Below, in pieces: positions 1 through 6,658 of a stretch of 6,882 nucleotides of DNA (the first letter of the stretch is position 1; every line of letters starts with the position of its first letter). A program made the translations under genes and the position numbers. The stretch is taken from positions 1-6,882 of the forward strand of contig JBIJCW010000122.1 in the NCBI GenBank assembly GCA_044344495.1. The letters run 5' to 3'. Source of the stretch: CAZDUS01 sp044344495 (GTDB lineage: Bacteria; Verrucomicrobiota; Kiritimatiellia; CAIKKV01; CAITUY01). The notes under the pieces were generated by a model. The model did no database searches, was not told the DNA's origin, and saw only the letters and a list, made by a program, of their open reading frames with translations.

Positions 1-53
1 TCGGAACTCAGGAAGAAAGCCCAGCCGAACGCCGACCACCGGCGCGGCGTCAT
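1..53 (-). CDS. Possible start of a next gene, cut by the window edge
   Basis: An ATG at 53-51 overlaps the TGA stop of the glycosyltransferase (52-50) as ATGA, the same coupling seen between ftsK and rodZ in this window. From it 17 codons stay open to base 1, reading MTPRRWSAFGWAFFLSS. That is a basic start followed by a hydrophobic stretch, as in a membrane segment or signal peptide. Third codon positions are mostly G or C, as in the real genes here. A competing frame from GTG 57-55 is also open to the edge but has poorer third-position GC. No clear ribosome binding site was seen. The product cannot be named; if real, it probably sits in the same operon as the glycosyltransferase. Confidence 0.3.
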   Translation of the reverse strand, partial: MTPRRWSAFGWAFFLSS

Positions 54-859
54 CCACGTTGAACCGTGACCTGGGTCGTCCGCTTCCGCGCCATCTGACC
101 GTAGATGGTCACAATGCCCCAGCGAACACCCCGATGCAGGAGTGCCTGCAATGAATACCGCCCCGCATCCGTCATCGCCGCCTGCAACTCCTCCTCGAAC
201 TGCCGCACGAAACCCCGTCCGCTGAGCGAACCGGGATGCCAGCGGAACGCCGCCAGCGCCGGACCCGGCACATGCACCGCACCGCCCTGCCGCCAGAGCC
301 GCAGAATAAAATCGTAATCCCACGCACACGACCAATCCTCGCGCAGGGGCCCCGCCGCCAGATAGGCCGACCGGCGGAAAAACATCGCCGGCTGCGAAAT
401 GTAATTGATCGACTGGATGACAAAGCGGGACGAGACCGGAAAGAACATCTCCTTGAACCGCGTGATCCCGCGCCGGATCTCCACACCCTCCTCATTGAGG
501 ATCGGACAATGTCCGAAGCAAAGCGCCTTCCCGGGATGCGCCTGCATCGTCTCTGCCACACGACGAAGGGCGCCGGGTTGGTACAGGTCATCGGCATTCA
601 GCCACGCCACCACCTCGCCTGTCGCCAGCCGCAACCCCTTGTTGATCGCCGATGCCGGCCCGTCGTCCGGCTCACAGATCAGGTTCGCCAAGCCGCTCCG
701 GAACCGTTCCAGAATGGCCCCCGACCCATCGGTGCTGCCCCCATCCACCACGATATGCTCGACCTCCACGCCAGGCCCCGCCTGCTCCTGAACACTCCGG
801 AGGGACGACTCCAGGAACCGGGCCCCGTTAAAATTAGGCGTAATCACCGAAATCTTCAT
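50..859 (-). CDS. Family 2 glycosyltransferase (GT-A fold)
   Basis: This is a probable cytosolic or membrane-associated sugar transferase that uses a nucleotide-sugar donor, of the sort that builds exopolysaccharide, O-antigen or other surface glycans. Numbered from ATG 859 (269 aa), it opens with the typical MKISVITPNFNG strand and nucleotide-binding loop. VDGGSTDGS follows at about 38-46, DDG at 65-67 and the metal-binding NADD (DxD-type) at 88-91. QPAMFFRR lies at 156-163 and the acidic WDYDF, in the usual catalytic-base region, at 190-194. No transmembrane helix is obvious. Acceptor and sugar cannot be read from sequence. Alternative starts are ATG 874 or GTG 877, adding 5-6 residues (MGNHA); 859 is preferred because family members usually begin right at this strand. 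The start region is duplicated 99 bp upstream. A further gene may overlap its stop. Confidence 0.9.
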   Translation of the reverse strand: MKISVITPNFNGARFLESSLRSVQEQAGPGVEVEHIVVDGGSTDGSGAILERFRSGLANLICEPDDGPASAINKGLRLATGEVVAWLNADDLYQPGALRRVAETMQAHPGKALCFGHCPILNEEGVEIRRGITRFKEMFFPVSSRFVIQSINYISQPAMFFRRSAYLAAGPLREDWSCAWDYDFILRLWRQGGAVHVPGPALAAFRWHPGSLSGRGFVRQFEEELQAAMTDAGRYSLQALLHRGVRWGIVTIYGQMARKRTTQVTVQRG

Positions 860-871
860 CGCATGGTTTCC

Positions 872-929
872 CATCACATCAGCCGCCCACCGCCCTCACC
901 CATCACATCAACCGCCCACCGGGCTCGCC
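872..929. repeat. 29-bp tandem repeat, two units
   Basis: Units 872-900 and 901-929 abut directly and match at 25 of 29 positions; the differences are at 882/911, 893/922, 894/923 and 898/927. The shared core is catcacatca, one variable base, then ccgcccaccg. There is no spacer between the units, so this is a tandem duplication and not a CRISPR array. It lies immediately upstream of the glycosyltransferase start. Confidence 0.8.
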
Positions 930-936
930 CCGGTGG
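916..936. other. Strong GC hairpin upstream of the glycosyltransferase
   Basis: A perfect 8-bp inverted repeat: CCACCGGG at 916-923 pairs with CCCGGTGG at 929-936 around a 5-base loop. It lies between pgsA and the glycosyltransferase gene. Neither strand has a T-run after the stem, so it does not meet the usual form of an intrinsic terminator. It could be an attenuating structure, a protein site or part of a dispersed palindromic repeat. Confidence 0.6.
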
Positions 937-979
937 AGGCAAACGTTGAAATCTTCATCGCATGGTTTCCCATTGGAGG

Positions 980-991
980 GCGGAGCTCCGC
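980..991. other. 12-bp perfect palindrome
   Basis: GCGGAGCTCCGC at 980-991 is its own reverse complement. It is bracketed by ggagg (975-979) and cctcc (996-1000), which could extend a stem. It lies upstream of the tRNA-Gly promoter. An operator or a dispersed palindromic repeat is possible; no function can be assigned. Confidence 0.4.
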
Positions 992-1013
992 GACGCCTCC
1001 CCGCGACACGCAA

Positions 1014-1042
1014 TTGACGCCGCCATCCCGCTTTGATATAAG
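1014..1042 (+). promoter_or_regulatory. Sigma70-type promoter of tRNA-Gly
   Basis: The -35 box TTGACG (1014-1019) and -10 box TATAAG (1037-1042) each match the consensus at five of six positions, with an ideal 17-base spacer. The expected transcription start, about 1049-1050, leaves a short leader before the tRNA at 1062. Confidence 0.75.
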
Positions 1043-1061
1043 CCATACCGTTTCCCTCGAT

Positions 1062-1135
1062 GCGGGTGTTGCTTAGTGGTAAAGCGTCAGCCTTCCAAGC
1101 TGATGACACGGGTTCGATTCCCGTCACCCGCTCCA
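1062..1135 (+). tRNA. tRNA-Gly, anticodon TCC
   Basis: The full cloverleaf is visible. The acceptor stem is GCGGGTG (1062-1068) with CACCCGC (1125-1131). The anticodon stem TCAGC/GCTGA encloses the loop CTTCCAA, giving anticodon TCC at 1094-1096, which reads GGA and, by wobble, other glycine codons. The T arm is ACGGG-TTCGATT-CCCGT (1108-1124). The discriminator is T1132, usual for bacterial tRNA-Gly, and the CCA end is encoded at 1133-1135. It has its own strong promoter and is the only plus-strand gene here. It faces the 3' end of pgsA with 11 bp between, and no T-run terminator follows it. Confidence 0.97.
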
Positions 1136-1146
1136 TCCTTCCACCC

Positions 1147-1755
1147 TCACGTATGCTCAAGATACAACTGGCGGCTGTCCCATAGGTAGATCGCTCCCGA
1201 CACCACCGTCAACGCTCCCACCATCAGCGACAGGAACATCGCCGTCTTGGCAAAGTAGAGATTGAAGACTTCCATCACGTCCGCATGAACCTCCGGACGC
1301 AGGACCAGTGGCAAAACGTCCTCCTGCAAGGCCAACCCGGACATGATGACCACGATCGTCACCGTCTGCCAGATCATCTTGTGCTTGCCCCAACTCCCCG
1401 CCGGCAACACCTTGCCCTGCTGCCCCGCCAACAACCGTAACCCGGTGATCATAAACTCACGGCTGATCACCGTAATCACTATCCACACCGGCATGATCTG
1501 GTGAATCGAAGCAAAACACACAAACGCCGCCGACACCAGGATCTTGTCCGCCAGCGGATCCATCAACTGGCCAAACGCCGTGATACACCCTCTCCGCCGG
1601 GCCAGCATCCCGTCAAGCCAGTCACTCAACCCCGCCAACCCGAACGTCACCAGCGCCAACATCTTCCCAAACGGCAACCCGGTGGTCAGAAACCCCACCA
1701 TCACAAACGTCAACCCAATCCGGCTGACCGTAATTTTATTCGGCAAATTACTCAC
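1147..1755 (-). CDS. pgsA: CDP-diacylglycerol-glycerol-3-phosphate 3-phosphatidyltransferase
   Basis: PgsA is an inner-membrane enzyme that transfers the phosphatidyl group from CDP-diacylglycerol to glycerol-3-phosphate. This is the committed step to phosphatidylglycerol and cardiolipin. The 202-aa protein carries the complete CDP-alcohol phosphatidyltransferase signature DGxxAR-x8-GxxxDxxxD, with D48, G49, A52, R53, G62, D66 and D70, plus D45 just before it. It also has the PgsA-like RE(F)xxxGLR at about 99-107 and GKHKMIWQ at 123-130. Several hydrophobic segments (about 12-44, 71-98, 130-143 and 170-192) fit a polytopic protein, and the length is normal. The start is a GTG at 1755-1753 opening MSNLPNKITVSR, with AGG-type binding sites just upstream. 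It lies 207 bp after rimO, so it may be read from the operon or from its own promoter. Related CDP-alcohol transferases such as Pgs-like paralogues are less likely. Confidence 0.93.
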   Translation of the reverse strand: MSNLPNKITVSRIGLTFVMVGFLTTGLPFGKMLALVTFGLAGLSDWLDGMLARRRGCITAFGQLMDPLADKILVSAAFVCFASIHQIMPVWIVITVISREFMITGLRLLAGQQGKVLPAGSWGKHKMIWQTVTIVVIMSGLALQEDVLPLVLRPEVHADVMEVFNLYFAKTAMFLSLMVGALTVVSGAIYLWDSRQLYLEHT

Positions 1756-1779
1756 ATCCTGTTTCCCTTCATCGCCCTC

Positions 1780-1808
1780 ATACTATCCTGCTCCACGAAC
1801 AATTCCAA
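1780..1808 (-). promoter_or_regulatory. Weak candidate promoter for pgsA
   Basis: On the minus strand, TTGGAA (1808-1803) and TAGTAT (1785-1780) are 17 bases apart, each matching the sigma70 consensus at four of six positions. Transcription would start about 20-25 bases before the pgsA GTG. The match is modest and could be chance. Confidence 0.3.
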
Positions 1809-1934
1809 GAGTGCAAAGGGGGAATGTTCTTCCCGCCTCCAGCGGAACAAATAGCTCTCTTCTTGGCGTCCTTTGCGACTTTTGTTCAAACCCGCTTTCC
1901 TGTGCATGAGAAGACCACTACGGAGTTGCCATGC

Positions 1935-1949
1935 GCCCTTGTGAAGGGC
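1935..1949 (-). terminator. Small hairpin after rimO, weak terminator candidate
   Basis: Reading with rimO, GCCCTT-CAC-AAGGGC forms a perfect 6-bp stem with a 3-base loop, starting 13 bases after the rimO stop. A further GC/GC pair beyond a TT bulge may lengthen it. No T-run follows, so termination would be inefficient or need Rho, and readthrough into pgsA is plausible. Confidence 0.25.
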
Positions 1950-1962
1950 AAGCGTCCGCTCT

Positions 1963-3396
1963 TCACACCACCTTCGCCGACAACACCGGTCCGTCAAATC
2001 CCGTATATCGGACCCGTACCCATTCACCGGACTTCAACACCTTCCGACCCCCATCCACGGCCACATCGCCATCCACTTCAGGCGCCTGCCCCGCACTGCG
2101 AGCGACCGCCACCCCTTTCGCATCCCCGCCCTTCATGGTCAGCACCGTATCCACCGTGCCAACCCTGGCCTCCTGCTTGCGAATCGCAATCTCACTCTGC
2201 ACCTTCATCAACCTCGTACGCCGCCGCATCGCCACGGCCTGCGGAACCTGCCCCGGCAACTCAACCGCCTCGGTATTCTCCTCCGGCGAAAAGACGAACG
2301 CCCCCAGATGATCAAACTCCACCTCACGCACCAGTTCCACCAGATCGTTGAATTGCGCCGCCGTCTCCCCGGGGAACCCCACCAGACAGGTCGTCCGCAA
2401 CGTCACCCCCGGCAGCATCCGCCGCGCACGGACTGGAAATTCCCGGACTGCGACCGCACCCCCGGCCCGCCGCATGCCCTTCAGAATATCCGGATGCGAA
2501 TGCTGGATGGGCACATCCAGATACCGGCACACCTGCGGAATCGCGCCCATCGTCTCCAGCAACTCGTCCGTCAGATGCCCGGGATGCCCGTACAACAACC
2601 GGATCCAGAACCTGCCACCCAGCCGGCCCAAGGCCCTCAACAGTTTCGGCAAATCCGCCCCATCCGACCGGTCACACCCGTACCGCGTAGTGTCCTGCGA
2701 AATCAGATTGAGTTCGCGCACCCCCTGGCCCAACAGTAACTCCGCCTCCCGCACCACATCATCAATCGCCCGGGAACGGAACCGCCCCCGAATGCCCGGA
2801 ATCGCGCAAAAGGCACAACGGTGATTGCATCCCTCGGCAATCTTGAGATACGAAAATGGACCGCCGGTCAAGACGATCCGGGATGCCCTCGGGTTGAACA
2901 CCTTCCGGGAAACCCTCGACACCCTCAGGATATCCCGCTCGCCGCACTCCAGCCGCCGGACCACCCTGGCAATTTCCTCAAGTTGATCCAACCCGATGAA
3001 GGCGTCCACTTCCGGCATCGAATCCCGCAACTCCTCACGGTAACGCTGGGTCAGGCAACCGGCCACAATCACGGCCTTGCAGGTCCCGGTTTCCTTCAGG
3101 GCGCACGCCCTCAGGATGGCCTCAATCGATTCCTTCTTGGCATCACCGATGAAACCACACGTGTTGATCAGAATGATATCGGCCGTTTCAGGCGATGCCG
3201 CCAACCGCACCCTTGCATCGCGCAAAACCGTCGCCATATGCTCGGAATCGACAAGGTTCTTGGCGCACCCCAGGCTGATGAATCCCACTGATAACGCCGC
3301 GGGAGGGACAACCTCCGTGCCCGCCGATAAGCGCTTCACCGGGCGGATGGACGGACGAACCCGCGGCCCTCCCTCAGGCTCCTCGCGCTGCTTCAT
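1963..3396 (-). CDS. rimO: Ribosomal protein S12 methylthiotransferase RimO
   Basis: RimO is a cytosolic radical-SAM enzyme that adds a methylthio group to a conserved aspartate of ribosomal protein S12. The 477-aa protein has all three domains. The N-terminal methylthiotransferase domain (about 36-150) holds its cluster cysteines C44 (SLGCAKNLVDSE), C80 (INTCGFI) and C114 (AGCLTQRY). The radical-SAM domain (about 180-400) has C190-x3-C194-x2-C197 in GCNHRCAFCAIPGIRGRFRS. The C-terminal TRAM domain is about 408-475. The SLGCAKNLVDSE, LLYGHPG, YLDVPIQH and FSPEENTEA motifs favour RimO over the tRNA enzymes MiaB and MtaB. It begins 4 bases after the rodZ stop, with AGGAAG as ribosome binding site inside the end of rodZ. 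About 35 residues precede the conserved core, longer than in typical RimO, but no better downstream start was seen. Confidence 0.96.
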   Translation of the reverse strand: MKQREEPEGGPRVRPSIRPVKRLSAGTEVVPPAALSVGFISLGCAKNLVDSEHMATVLRDARVRLAASPETADIILINTCGFIGDAKKESIEAILRACALKETGTCKAVIVAGCLTQRYREELRDSMPEVDAFIGLDQLEEIARVVRRLECGERDILRVSRVSRKVFNPRASRIVLTGGPFSYLKIAEGCNHRCAFCAIPGIRGRFRSRAIDDVVREAELLLGQGVRELNLISQDTTRYGCDRSDGADLPKLLRALGRLGGRFWIRLLYGHPGHLTDELLETMGAIPQVCRYLDVPIQHSHPDILKGMRRAGGAVAVREFPVRARRMLPGVTLRTTCLVGFPGETAAQFNDLVELVREVEFDHLGAFVFSPEENTEAVELPGQVPQAVAMRRRTRLMKVQSEIAIRKQEARVGTVDTVLTMKGGDAKGVAVARSAGQAPEVDGDVAVDGGRKVLKSGEWVRVRYTGFDGPVLSAKVV

Positions 3397-3400
3397 GCAC

Positions 3401-4165
3401 TCACGGCTTCCTGGGTTTCAAGTATGGGGCTGGCGGCTCTTCCGCCAGCCGCAGGCGCGGTGCGACCACCTTCGCCGGCATCTTTGAAGGCGCGGAAACA
3501 ACCCTGTCGATTGAAACCTCCTGCGTGGAAGGCAATTCCCTGGTCAACAGATGAACGGCAAATCCCGCAAGGATGGCAATCACCAGGATGGCCATCCCAA
3601 TCGCCGCATAACGCCCCAACGGCAACTCCATCCCCCGCCCAAACTCCCGGGCCCGCCTCGGATCCCGCATCACCCCCCGTCCGATTTCACCGCGCGTCGC
3701 CCAGGCCGCGGCGATGGATGCCGCCGCCTGACGTCCCGCCGCCGCCACCTCCCGCATCACGCGCCCAACCGCTTCACTCCCCCTGGCCAGCAGGTCGCCG
3801 GCGGAAACCGCCGGCCGCACCGGCCTCGGCCGCTCCCGCGACATCGGGGTCGGCCGCGCTTCCGGCTGCGCTGGCGCCACCCCTGACGGCACACCCATGG
3901 CATTCAGCGTGGGTCGGATCGCCTGGGAATGCCGGATCAGGTAATCGCGGATCAACGGTGCCGGATCCAATCCCACGCGTTCCGCGTAGAGCTTGATGAA
4001 ACCCTTGCCATACAGCGGCGCCGCGATACGGCTGAAATCATTGTTCTCGATGGAGTCCACCATGTGAACCTTGATCCGGGTCGCTTCCGCGATGTCGGAC
4101 TGGGTCAGTTTAAGTTTCTCCCGCGCTGCGCGCAGGGTTCCTCCGGGTGAAAACATATCCGTCAT
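3401..4165 (-). CDS. rodZ: RodZ-like helix-turn-helix membrane protein
   Basis: RodZ-type proteins link the MreB cytoskeleton to the elongation machinery through a cytoplasmic helix-turn-helix domain. Here that domain spans about 8-80 of 254 aa. It carries the family pattern: GTLRAAREKLKLTQSDIAEATRIK, then the glutamate of DSIENNDF and the YGKGFIKLYAERVGLD helix. A Pro/Arg-rich linker (about 84-120) and an Ala-rich probable helix (about 121-165) follow. One transmembrane helix lies at about 186-207 (YAAIGMAILVIAILAGFAVHLL). Only about 47 proline-rich residues remain outside, so the usual periplasmic beta domain is missing. The ATG overlaps the ftsK stop as ATGA, with a GAGGGGG binding site before it; rimO follows after 4 bases. 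A second in-frame ATG (M4) is possible. The RodZ name rests on domain pattern and context, so it could be called simply a helix-turn-helix domain protein. Confidence 0.82.
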   Translation of the reverse strand: MTDMFSPGGTLRAAREKLKLTQSDIAEATRIKVHMVDSIENNDFSRIAAPLYGKGFIKLYAERVGLDPAPLIRDYLIRHSQAIRPTLNAMGVPSGVAPAQPEARPTPMSRERPRPVRPAVSAGDLLARGSEAVGRVMREVAAAGRQAAASIAAAWATRGEIGRGVMRDPRRAREFGRGMELPLGRYAAIGMAILVIAILAGFAVHLLTRELPSTQEVSIDRVVSAPSKMPAKVVAPRLRLAEEPPAPYLKPRKP

Positions 4166-6654
4166 GGGGCCCCCTCTTCAGAATCGGCGGCATTATTTGG
4201 CACTTCGCCATCCAAATCAATGAGGATTTCCCGCGGATCAGACCCGCGCGCCGGACCGACAATACCACGCTCCTCCAACACATCCATCACCCGCGCCGCT
4301 CGGGTGTACCCGATCCGCAGACGACGCTGCAACGATGAGGTCGACGCCCGCTGGGTCTCCCGGATGATCTGCACCGCCGCCTCCACCAATTCATCATCGT
4401 TGTCATCCCCGCCGCCCCCGTTGACCAGCATGTCGTCAAAACTTCCCACCGGCGCACTTCCCGCGGAAACCGTCCCCACCGGCGTCTCCGCAACCGCTTC
4501 CGGGGGCGCCACGTTCCGCTTCACCACGCCCGCCTTCTCCGGGGCCGCAGCCTCCGGAATGGCCGCCGGGCATTGCTTCTTGATGAACTCCACAATCTTG
4601 CGGATATCATCGTCCGACGTCATGGCCCCCTGGGCCCGGATCAACTTGCTCGCGCCGGGCGGCATGTAAAGCATATCGCCCCGCCCCAGCAATTTCTCCG
4701 CCCCGTTGCCGTCGAGAATGGTCTTGCTGTCCACCTTCTGGGCCACCTGGAACGCAATGCGCGCCGGGAAGTTGGCCTTGATGGTCCCGGTAATCACATT
4801 GACCGTCGGCCGCTGGGTGGCCAGGATCATATGGATCCCCACCGCCCGCGACATCTGCGCCAGCCGCGCAATGTAACTCTCAATCTCCGCCTGGGCCGTC
4901 AGCATCAGGTCTGCCAGTTCGTCAATAATCACCACGATATAACTCAACCGGTCCGGCGGGCGATTGCCTTCGTCGCCGGCGTCACCAAACAGACTCTGCT
5001 GCTTCTCGATCTTGCGGGAATTGAAACTCTTGATGTTGCGGACCCCGGCTTTCGCCATGATCTGGTAGCGCCTTTCCATCTCCGAGACCGCCCACCGCAA
5101 ACCGCCCGCCACTTTCTTGGGGTCCGTGATGATCTGGTTCCGCGCCCCCAGCAAATGCGGCAGATGATTGTAGGCCGAAAATTCCACAATCTTCGGATCA
5201 ATCAACATCAACTGCAACTGCTCCGGCGTCCGCGACATCAATAACCCCGCCAGGATGGAGTTCATGCAGACCGTCTTCCCCGATCCCGTCGCCCCGGCAA
5301 TCAACAGGTGCGGCATGGTGGCCAGGTCCGCCACGATGTCTCGCCCGCCAACATCCTTGCCCAGCACAATCGGAATCTCCTGCCGATCCGGCTGCCACGA
5401 CGCCCCCTCCAGAATCTCGCGCAGGAAGACGGTGCTGGTGGTCGTGTTCGGCACTTCAACACCCACCGTGCCGCGCCCGGGAACCGGCGCCTGCACACGC
5501 ACACTCTGCGCCTTGAGCGAAAGCGCCAGGTTGTTGCTCAACGCCACAATCTTCTCCAACTTCACCCCGGGCGCCGGCACCAACTCATACCGGGTGACCA
5601 CCGGCCCGGATTCCACCGCCTTAAGTTCCGTCTTGATCTGGAAATCCTCCAGCGTCTGCACAATCACGCGCGCCGTGATATCCGTATCGCCACGCAACCC
5701 GCGCTGCTCAACCGGCGGCACTTCCGTCAGCAGCGAAATCGGCGGCAGTTCATAGGAACCGATCGGCAGCGACACACGCGGAGGAGGACTCGCCGGTTCC
5801 ACGGCCACCGGCTTTTCCCTGGGTTTGGGAGCCGGCTTCGGCGGCGGCACAGCCTTCGGCGCTTCCACCACCGGCTCTGGCTTCGGCGGCGGAACGGGAA
5901 TCGGCAGCAATTCGGGCGTCGGCTCGGCATCCGGCACCGCCACCCGCTTGCGCTCTTCAACGGGACGCTTCGCTTCGCCCGCCGCCGCCACCCGCTCAAT
6001 CCGATCCCGCTGCCACTCCTTGATCGCCGGCTTGCGCTTGGGCCAATCCGTCGCCTCCCGATCGCCATCCTCCTGGATCCGGCTCTTCGCCGTGGTCATC
6101 CACGTGATCAGCCTCGTCACCTCCCGCAAAATCGCATCCCACCCGAAGAACAGGATCGCCGAAGCCAGGAAAGACGCCAGCACGATAATCAACGCGCCAA
6201 GACCGCCCAGCACATGCTCCGACAGGATGTGCGTCACAACCTGGGCCGGCAACCCGCCCGCCGCGCCAAGATTCAAGGTCGCCATCGCCGGCTCCAGGAA
6301 CCCCGGATACAGATTGACCAGGCAACACAGCGAAAACGTCATCAGCGCCGCCCAGACCAGTTTGGCGCGCGTATGCTCGATCCCATGGAAAATCATCACA
6401 ATCCCAAACCCCAGAAACCATAGCGGCAACAGGTACGCCACCACGCCCATCGTCATCAGCAGCACAAACGACACCCACGCACCCGCCGGCCCGATAAAGT
6501 TGATCGGAGGCGTATTGGGCGGGGCCATCAACAAGCCGATGTCCCGCCAGTCATAGGAAACCAGACTGAGAAACAACAGCACACACACCGCCAGCAGGAC
6601 AATGCTCCATGCCTCCCGCACCCCGGCACTCATTTTGGATTTCGTCGGTTCCAC
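4162..6654 (-). CDS. ftsK: DNA translocase FtsK/SpoIIIE
   Basis: FtsK is a septum-anchored hexameric ATPase that pumps chromosome termini through the closing division site and in many bacteria activates XerCD at dif. Numbered from GTG 6654 (830 aa), four or five membrane segments occupy about 15-33, 55-91, 99-119 and 149-172. A charged and then proline-rich linker runs to about 295. The alpha/beta motor follows, with Walker A GATGSGKT (454-461), Walker B VVIIDE (D578, E579) and the AQMSRAVGIHMILATQRP and KVDSKTILD blocks. The C-terminal gamma winged helix (about 754-814) has RASTSSLQRRLRIGYTRAARVMD and GSDPREIL, the KOPS-reading domain. GTG 6654 is chosen because GAGGAA lies 7 bases before it and it begins 4 bases after the upstream stop. 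The longer frame from ATG 6762 would overlap the TPR gene by 104 bases. The stop overlaps the rodZ start. Confidence 0.97.
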   Translation of the reverse strand: MEPTKSKMSAGVREAWSIVLLAVCVLLFLSLVSYDWRDIGLLMAPPNTPPINFIGPAGAWVSFVLLMTMGVVAYLLPLWFLGFGIVMIFHGIEHTRAKLVWAALMTFSLCCLVNLYPGFLEPAMATLNLGAAGGLPAQVVTHILSEHVLGGLGALIIVLASFLASAILFFGWDAILREVTRLITWMTTAKSRIQEDGDREATDWPKRKPAIKEWQRDRIERVAAAGEAKRPVEERKRVAVPDAEPTPELLPIPVPPPKPEPVVEAPKAVPPPKPAPKPREKPVAVEPASPPPRVSLPIGSYELPPISLLTEVPPVEQRGLRGDTDITARVIVQTLEDFQIKTELKAVESGPVVTRYELVPAPGVKLEKIVALSNNLALSLKAQSVRVQAPVPGRGTVGVEVPNTTTSTVFLREILEGASWQPDRQEIPIVLGKDVGGRDIVADLATMPHLLIAGATGSGKTVCMNSILAGLLMSRTPEQLQLMLIDPKIVEFSAYNHLPHLLGARNQIITDPKKVAGGLRWAVSEMERRYQIMAKAGVRNIKSFNSRKIEKQQSLFGDAGDEGNRPPDRLSYIVVIIDELADLMLTAQAEIESYIARLAQMSRAVGIHMILATQRPTVNVITGTIKANFPARIAFQVAQKVDSKTILDGNGAEKLLGRGDMLYMPPGASKLIRAQGAMTSDDDIRKIVEFIKKQCPAAIPEAAAPEKAGVVKRNVAPPEAVAETPVGTVSAGSAPVGSFDDMLVNGGGGDDNDDELVEAAVQIIRETQRASTSSLQRRLRIGYTRAARVMDVLEERGIVGPARGSDPREILIDLDGEVPNNAADSEEGAP
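5834..5892. repeat. Internal repeat in the FtsK proline-rich linker
   Basis: The 14-bp string ggcttcggcggcgg occurs at 5834-5847 and again at 5879-5892, exactly 45 bp (15 codons) apart. The protein therefore carries two VPPPKP motifs 15 residues apart. Such linkers are flexible and length-variable in FtsK, so a local duplication is likely. Confidence 0.6.
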
Positions 6655-6658
6655 GGTC

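Larger units (their letters stand above)
849..973. repeat. 26-bp perfect direct repeat duplicating the glycosyltransferase start
   Basis: Bases 849-874 and 948-973 are identical over 26 bp, with a 99-bp offset. The lower copy is the real start of the glycosyltransferase gene; on the minus strand it encodes MGNHAMKIS. The upper copy keeps the same start but then diverges and reaches a TGA after 21 codons, so it looks like a broken duplicate of the gene start. The 73 bp between the copies hold a tandem repeat and a hairpin. A slippage or recombination duplication is the simplest origin; a remnant of a deleted tandem paralogue is also possible. Confidence 0.85.

Noticed and set aside
872..929. 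CRISPR array
   Set aside because: The 29-bp units are of repeat size but abut directly with no spacers, there are only two, and no cas genes are near.
236..949. 237-codon plus-strand frame opposite the glycosyltransferase
   Set aside because: Its composition is antisense-like (Arg, Pro, His), while the minus strand encodes intact glycosyltransferase motifs.
1062..1135. tRNA as an integration site of a mobile element
   Set aside because: No copy of the tRNA 3' end elsewhere in the window was noticed, and there is no integrase or other phage or plasmid gene nearby.
903..1160. 85-codon minus-strand frame across the tRNA
   Set aside because: Its middle (VTGIEPVSSAWKADALPL) is the antisense translation of the tRNA-Gly gene, a well-known false protein; the rest spans the repeats and shows no domain.
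1752..2027. 91-codon minus-strand frame overlapping the end of rimO and the start of pgsA
   Set aside because: It overlaps rimO by 65 bases in another frame, is rich in Arg/Lys/Cys/Trp with no recognisable domain, and covers repeat-like sequence. The GTGA overlap with pgsA is noted but not enough to call a gene.
5308..6423. Long (371-codon) plus-strand frame opposite ftsK
   Set aside because: It is Arg/His/Gln-rich low-complexity translation typical of the antisense strand of a GC-rich gene, and ftsK is unmistakable on the other strand.
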